A program made the position numbers and the translations under genes. Of a stretch of DNA of 64,000 nt, positions 61,894 to 64,000 are shown piece after piece. Numbering within the stretch: position 1 is the first letter of the stretch; each line of letters starts with the position of its first letter. The notes under the pieces are model-generated. The model was not told the origin of the DNA, made no database searches, and was given only the letters and a program-made list of their open reading frames with translations. Origin of the DNA: Sphingobacteriales bacterium. Lineage in GTDB: Bacteria; Bacteroidota; Bacteroidia; Chitinophagales; Chitinophagaceae. Location: NCBI GenBank assembly GCA_016200915.1, contig JACQDV010000023.1:56035-120034 (forward strand), written 5' to 3'.

Positions 61894-62604
61894 ATGACAC
61901 TTCCATTTTTTTATATTGAAGAATATACTCCCGGCCAGAAGTTGATTACATTGACAGAAGATGAATCCAAACATATCATTACTGTATTGCGGATGAAGAT
62001 GGGTGAACAAATGCATTTAACCGATGGCAAAGGTCATTTACTGACTGTTGAAATTGCAGATGATCATAAGAAAAAATGTTCGGTTAAAATACTGTCAACC
62101 GTCAACCGTCAACCGTCAACTAAAAAAGTTACAATTGCTATTTCATTGCTGAAGAATATTAGTAGGCTGGAATGGTTTTTAGAAAAAGCTACAGAGATAG
62201 GTGTGGCTGAAATTATTCCCTTGCTCTGCACAAGAACTGAACGACAAAATTTTCGTCACGACCGGATGAAAAATATTTTGGTGAGTGCTATGCTGCAAAG
62301 TCAGCAGTGCTGGTTACCGGTATTGCAGGAACCAATTAAATTTCAGGATTTCTGTGTTTCAAAATTTGAAGATTGCAACAGGCTCATTGCTCATTGTGAA
62401 GAACAATCAAAACAATCTTTATCAAATCTTCAAATCTTCAAATCTTCAAATTTTGTAATTGCCATCGGTCCCGAAGGTGATTTTACCAGTGAAGAAATTC
62501 AGCTGGCATCAAATAACCAGTTTATTCCTGTTACATTAGGAGAAACAAGATTGAGGACGGAGACGGCTGGTGTGGTGGCGGCTACATTGCTTTGTGTTCA
62601 ATAG
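61894..62604 (+). CDS. rsmE: 16S rRNA m3U1498 methyltransferase
   Basis: 236-aa SPOUT-class methyltransferase that puts N3-methyl on U1498 of 16S rRNA. Seen: N-terminal PUA-like domain (about residues 1-75), C-terminal knot with IAIGPEGDFTSEE and GETRLRTETAGVVAATL. Two in-frame repeat tracts interrupt it: four 7-mers GTCAACC/T (62094-62121) and four 8-mers CAAATCTT/TT (62423-62454). Both units are not multiples of three, yet the frame is kept. The 5' start immediately follows the toxin stop. Confidence 0.9.
   Translation: MTLPFFYIEEYTPGQKLITLTEDESKHIITVLRMKMGEQMHLTDGKGHLLTVEIADDHKKKCSVKILSTVNRQPSTKKVTIAISLLKNISRLEWFLEKATEIGVAEIIPLLCTRTERQNFRHDRMKNILVSAMLQSQQCWLPVLQEPIKFQDFCVSKFEDCNRLIAHCEEQSKQSLSNLQIFKSSNFVIAIGPEGDFTSEEIQLASNNQFIPVTLGETRLRTETAGVVAATLLCVQ
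62094..62121 (+). repeat. Tandem 7-bp repeat in rsmE
   Basis: GTCAACC x3 then GTCAACT, in frame at the end of the N-terminal domain, encoding STVNRQPST. Confidence 0.75.
62423..62454 (+). repeat. Tandem 8-bp repeat in rsmE
   Basis: CAAATCTT x3 then CAAATTTT, encoding the SNLQIFKSSNF stretch just before the cofactor-binding knot. A gain or loss of one unit would shift the reading frame. Confidence 0.8.
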
Positions 62605-62616
62605 TTTTTGATTCAC

Positions 62617-62624
62617 TAATTTTG
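62617..62624 (+). promoter_or_regulatory. -7 promoter element for the M20 peptidase (TAATTTTG), with TTTG at 62591
   Basis: Exact TAnnTTTG match; a TTTG lies 22 bases upstream, in the -33 range. Only 5 bases separate it from the ATG, so the mRNA would be leaderless or nearly so. Confidence 0.55.
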
Positions 62625-62629
62625 CCCCT

Positions 62630-63811
62630 ATGTTAAAAGAAAAGATTCAATCCTTAGCAAAACAATACGCCCCTGAGTTTATTGAGGTACGTCATCACCT
62701 GCATGCACATCCTGAGCTGAGTTACCAGGAATTTGAAACATCCAAATATGTGCAGGGTAAATTAGCGGAGTGGAATATTCCTTTTGAAATAAAAGCAACA
62801 ACCGGTGTGGTAGGAATTATTAAAGGAAAGAATCCTGATAAAAAAGTTATTGCGTTAAGAGCTGACCTGGATGCATTGCCCATCAAAGAAGAAAATAATA
62901 TTTCCTATAAATCAACCAAAGAAGGTTTGATGCATGCCTGCGGGCATGATGTACACACTACTTGTTTATTAGGTGCAGCCAAAATATTAAGCGAAACAAA
63001 AGATGAGTGGGAAGGAACAGTGAAGCTGATCTTTCAACCCGGTGAAGAAAAAAATCCTGGTGGCGCCAGTTTAATGATTAAAGACGGTGTATTAGAAAAC
63101 CCCAAACCACAAGCCATCTTTGGTATGCATGTGCATCCTGGGTTAGCTATCGGTAAATTATCTTTTCGGGGTGGTATGGTGATGGCAAGTGCAGATGAAA
63201 TTTATATTACTATCAAAGCAAAAGGTGGTCATGCAGCTTCACCTCATTTAACTGCTGATACAATTTTAATTGGGTCACAATTAGTGATGGCTTTGCAGCA
63301 GATAGTAAGTCGTAATAATAATCCCTTTAATCCAACCGTATTATCGATTACATCTTTGCAGGGAGGATATACTACTAATGTTATTCCCAGCGAGGTAAAG
63401 CTGATGGGTACTTTGCGTTGTATGAATGAAGAATGGCGATATAAAGCACACCAACTAATCAAACAAACGGCAGAAAATATTGTAAATGGAACAGGGGCAA
63501 CATTGGCTTTGCATATTGATATTGGTTATCCCAGTGTGCATAATAATGAATCATTAAATGCCCAGGCAAAACTGTTAGCCTCCGAATTAATTGGAAGTAA
63601 CAATGTGGAAGAAACAGAAATGCGGATGGGAGCGGAGGACTTTGGTTATTATGCACAGCTAATTCCAGCCTGTTTTTATCGTGTTGGTGTAATGAATGAA
63701 GCCAAAGGAATTACTTCAGGTGTACACACACCAACATTTAATATTGACGAGGATGCTATTGAAACTGGAATGGCATTGATGGCATGGTTGGGAGCAAAAG
63801 CAGCTATTTAA
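62630..63811 (+). CDS. M20-family amidohydrolase
   Basis: 393-aa zinc peptidase/amidohydrolase of the IAA-amino-acid/hippurate-hydrolase branch. Seen: RHHLHAHPELSYQE, RADLDALPI (metal Asp), HACGHDVHTT (metal His), GEEKNPGGA (catalytic and metal Glu), the dimerisation lid (about residues 185-300; GGHAASPHLTADTI) and MGAEDFGYYAQ with the terminal metal residues. It cleaves N-acyl amino acids or peptides; the substrate is uncertain. Monocistronic, and the last complete gene before the window end. The 189 bases after it show no gene. Confidence 0.9.
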   Translation: MLKEKIQSLAKQYAPEFIEVRHHLHAHPELSYQEFETSKYVQGKLAEWNIPFEIKATTGVVGIIKGKNPDKKVIALRADLDALPIKEENNISYKSTKEGLMHACGHDVHTTCLLGAAKILSETKDEWEGTVKLIFQPGEEKNPGGASLMIKDGVLENPKPQAIFGMHVHPGLAIGKLSFRGGMVMASADEIYITIKAKGGHAASPHLTADTILIGSQLVMALQQIVSRNNNPFNPTVLSITSLQGGYTTNVIPSEVKLMGTLRCMNEEWRYKAHQLIKQTAENIVNGTGATLALHIDIGYPSVHNNESLNAQAKLLASELIGSNNVEETEMRMGAEDFGYYAQLIPACFYRVGVMNEAKGITSGVHTPTFNIDEDAIETGMALMAWLGAKAAI

Positions 63812-64000
63812 TGGTTTAATTGAATTTTCAATTTAAAAGCATCCTGCAAATTTAAAATTTTCGAAGTAGGCATTTAGCTACTCCATTTTTAGTTGATTAA
63901 CAGTTACTGGCTGATGATACATCATCCTTCCAGTTATGTTGTGAAAAATTCTTTCTACTGCATTGCACCGGTTAAACCTGTAACAAAACTCATCCAGATA

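Noticed and set aside
63812..64000. Start of a further gene at the right edge
   Set aside because: No frame longer than a few tens of codons with a start and no recognisable sequence.

Overview
The window is AT-rich chromosomal DNA of a Bacteroidota bacterium, most likely order Chitinophagales (Chitinophagaceae-like). The signs are an lpxC-fabZ gene fusion, a PorX-type response regulator, TonB-dependent receptors with an N-terminal carboxypeptidase-regulatory-like domain, a domain like the type IX secretion sorting domain, and at least thirteen exact copies of the Bacteroidota -7 promoter element TAnnTTTG placed just upstream of genes. Most of it is housekeeping sequence. No rRNA, CRISPR array, phage or insertion sequence was seen.

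Layout. 0-4.5 kb: an edge-truncated HerA-like ATPase, a PAP2 phosphatase and a membrane sulfatase-fold transferase. 4.6-10.9 kb (minus): an apparent operon of exported proteins, with an OmpA-domain protein first, then a TPR protein broken by a probable one-base frameshift, two tandem paralogues of a family I do not recognise, and a small exported protein. 11-16.3 kb: recQ, a PIN toxin with a 50-aa antitoxin, copA, tsaE. 16.5-19.5 kb: clpP-clpP-clpX and a 56-aa gene. 19.5-25.2 kb (minus): HNH nuclease, acyl-CoA dehydrogenase, HhH protein, MBL hydrolase, a small unknown and porX. 25.3-30.8 kb: an HD hydrolase, then lpxD, lpxC-fabZ and lpxA (lipid A and fatty-acid synthesis) and an ABC ATPase. 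30.8-35 kb (minus): a small membrane protein, a DUF5615/DUF433 toxin-antitoxin-like pair between two copies of the ald 3' end, ald, tig and tRNA-Leu.

35-48 kb: spoT, two TonB-dependent receptors (the second frameshifted), an exported SAM hydrolase, purA, an acidic protein and pabB. 47.8-59 kb (almost all minus): a lytic transglycosylase, gatA, tatA, a 39-aa lipoprotein, rplS, rny, zapA, a coiled-coil protein, pheT and a GYF-domain membrane protein, with two short plus-strand genes between. 59.1-59.6 kb has no gene but carries five one-mismatch DnaA boxes in a row. 59.6-63.8 kb (plus): dnaB, a RelE/ParE-type pair, rsmE and an M20 peptidase. The strand switch at 59 kb fits an origin or a DnaA-controlled dnaB promoter.

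A theme across the window is several families of short repeats (nested C/G palindromes, GTCAAC/GACAG runs, ACAAACC runs, an ACCTGCCT...AGGCAGGT palindrome). They fill intergenic gaps and also sit in frame inside recQ, pheT, rsmE, an ABC ATPase and the GYF protein. Two apparent single-base frameshifts (near 8440 and 41125) may be real mutations or assembly errors.
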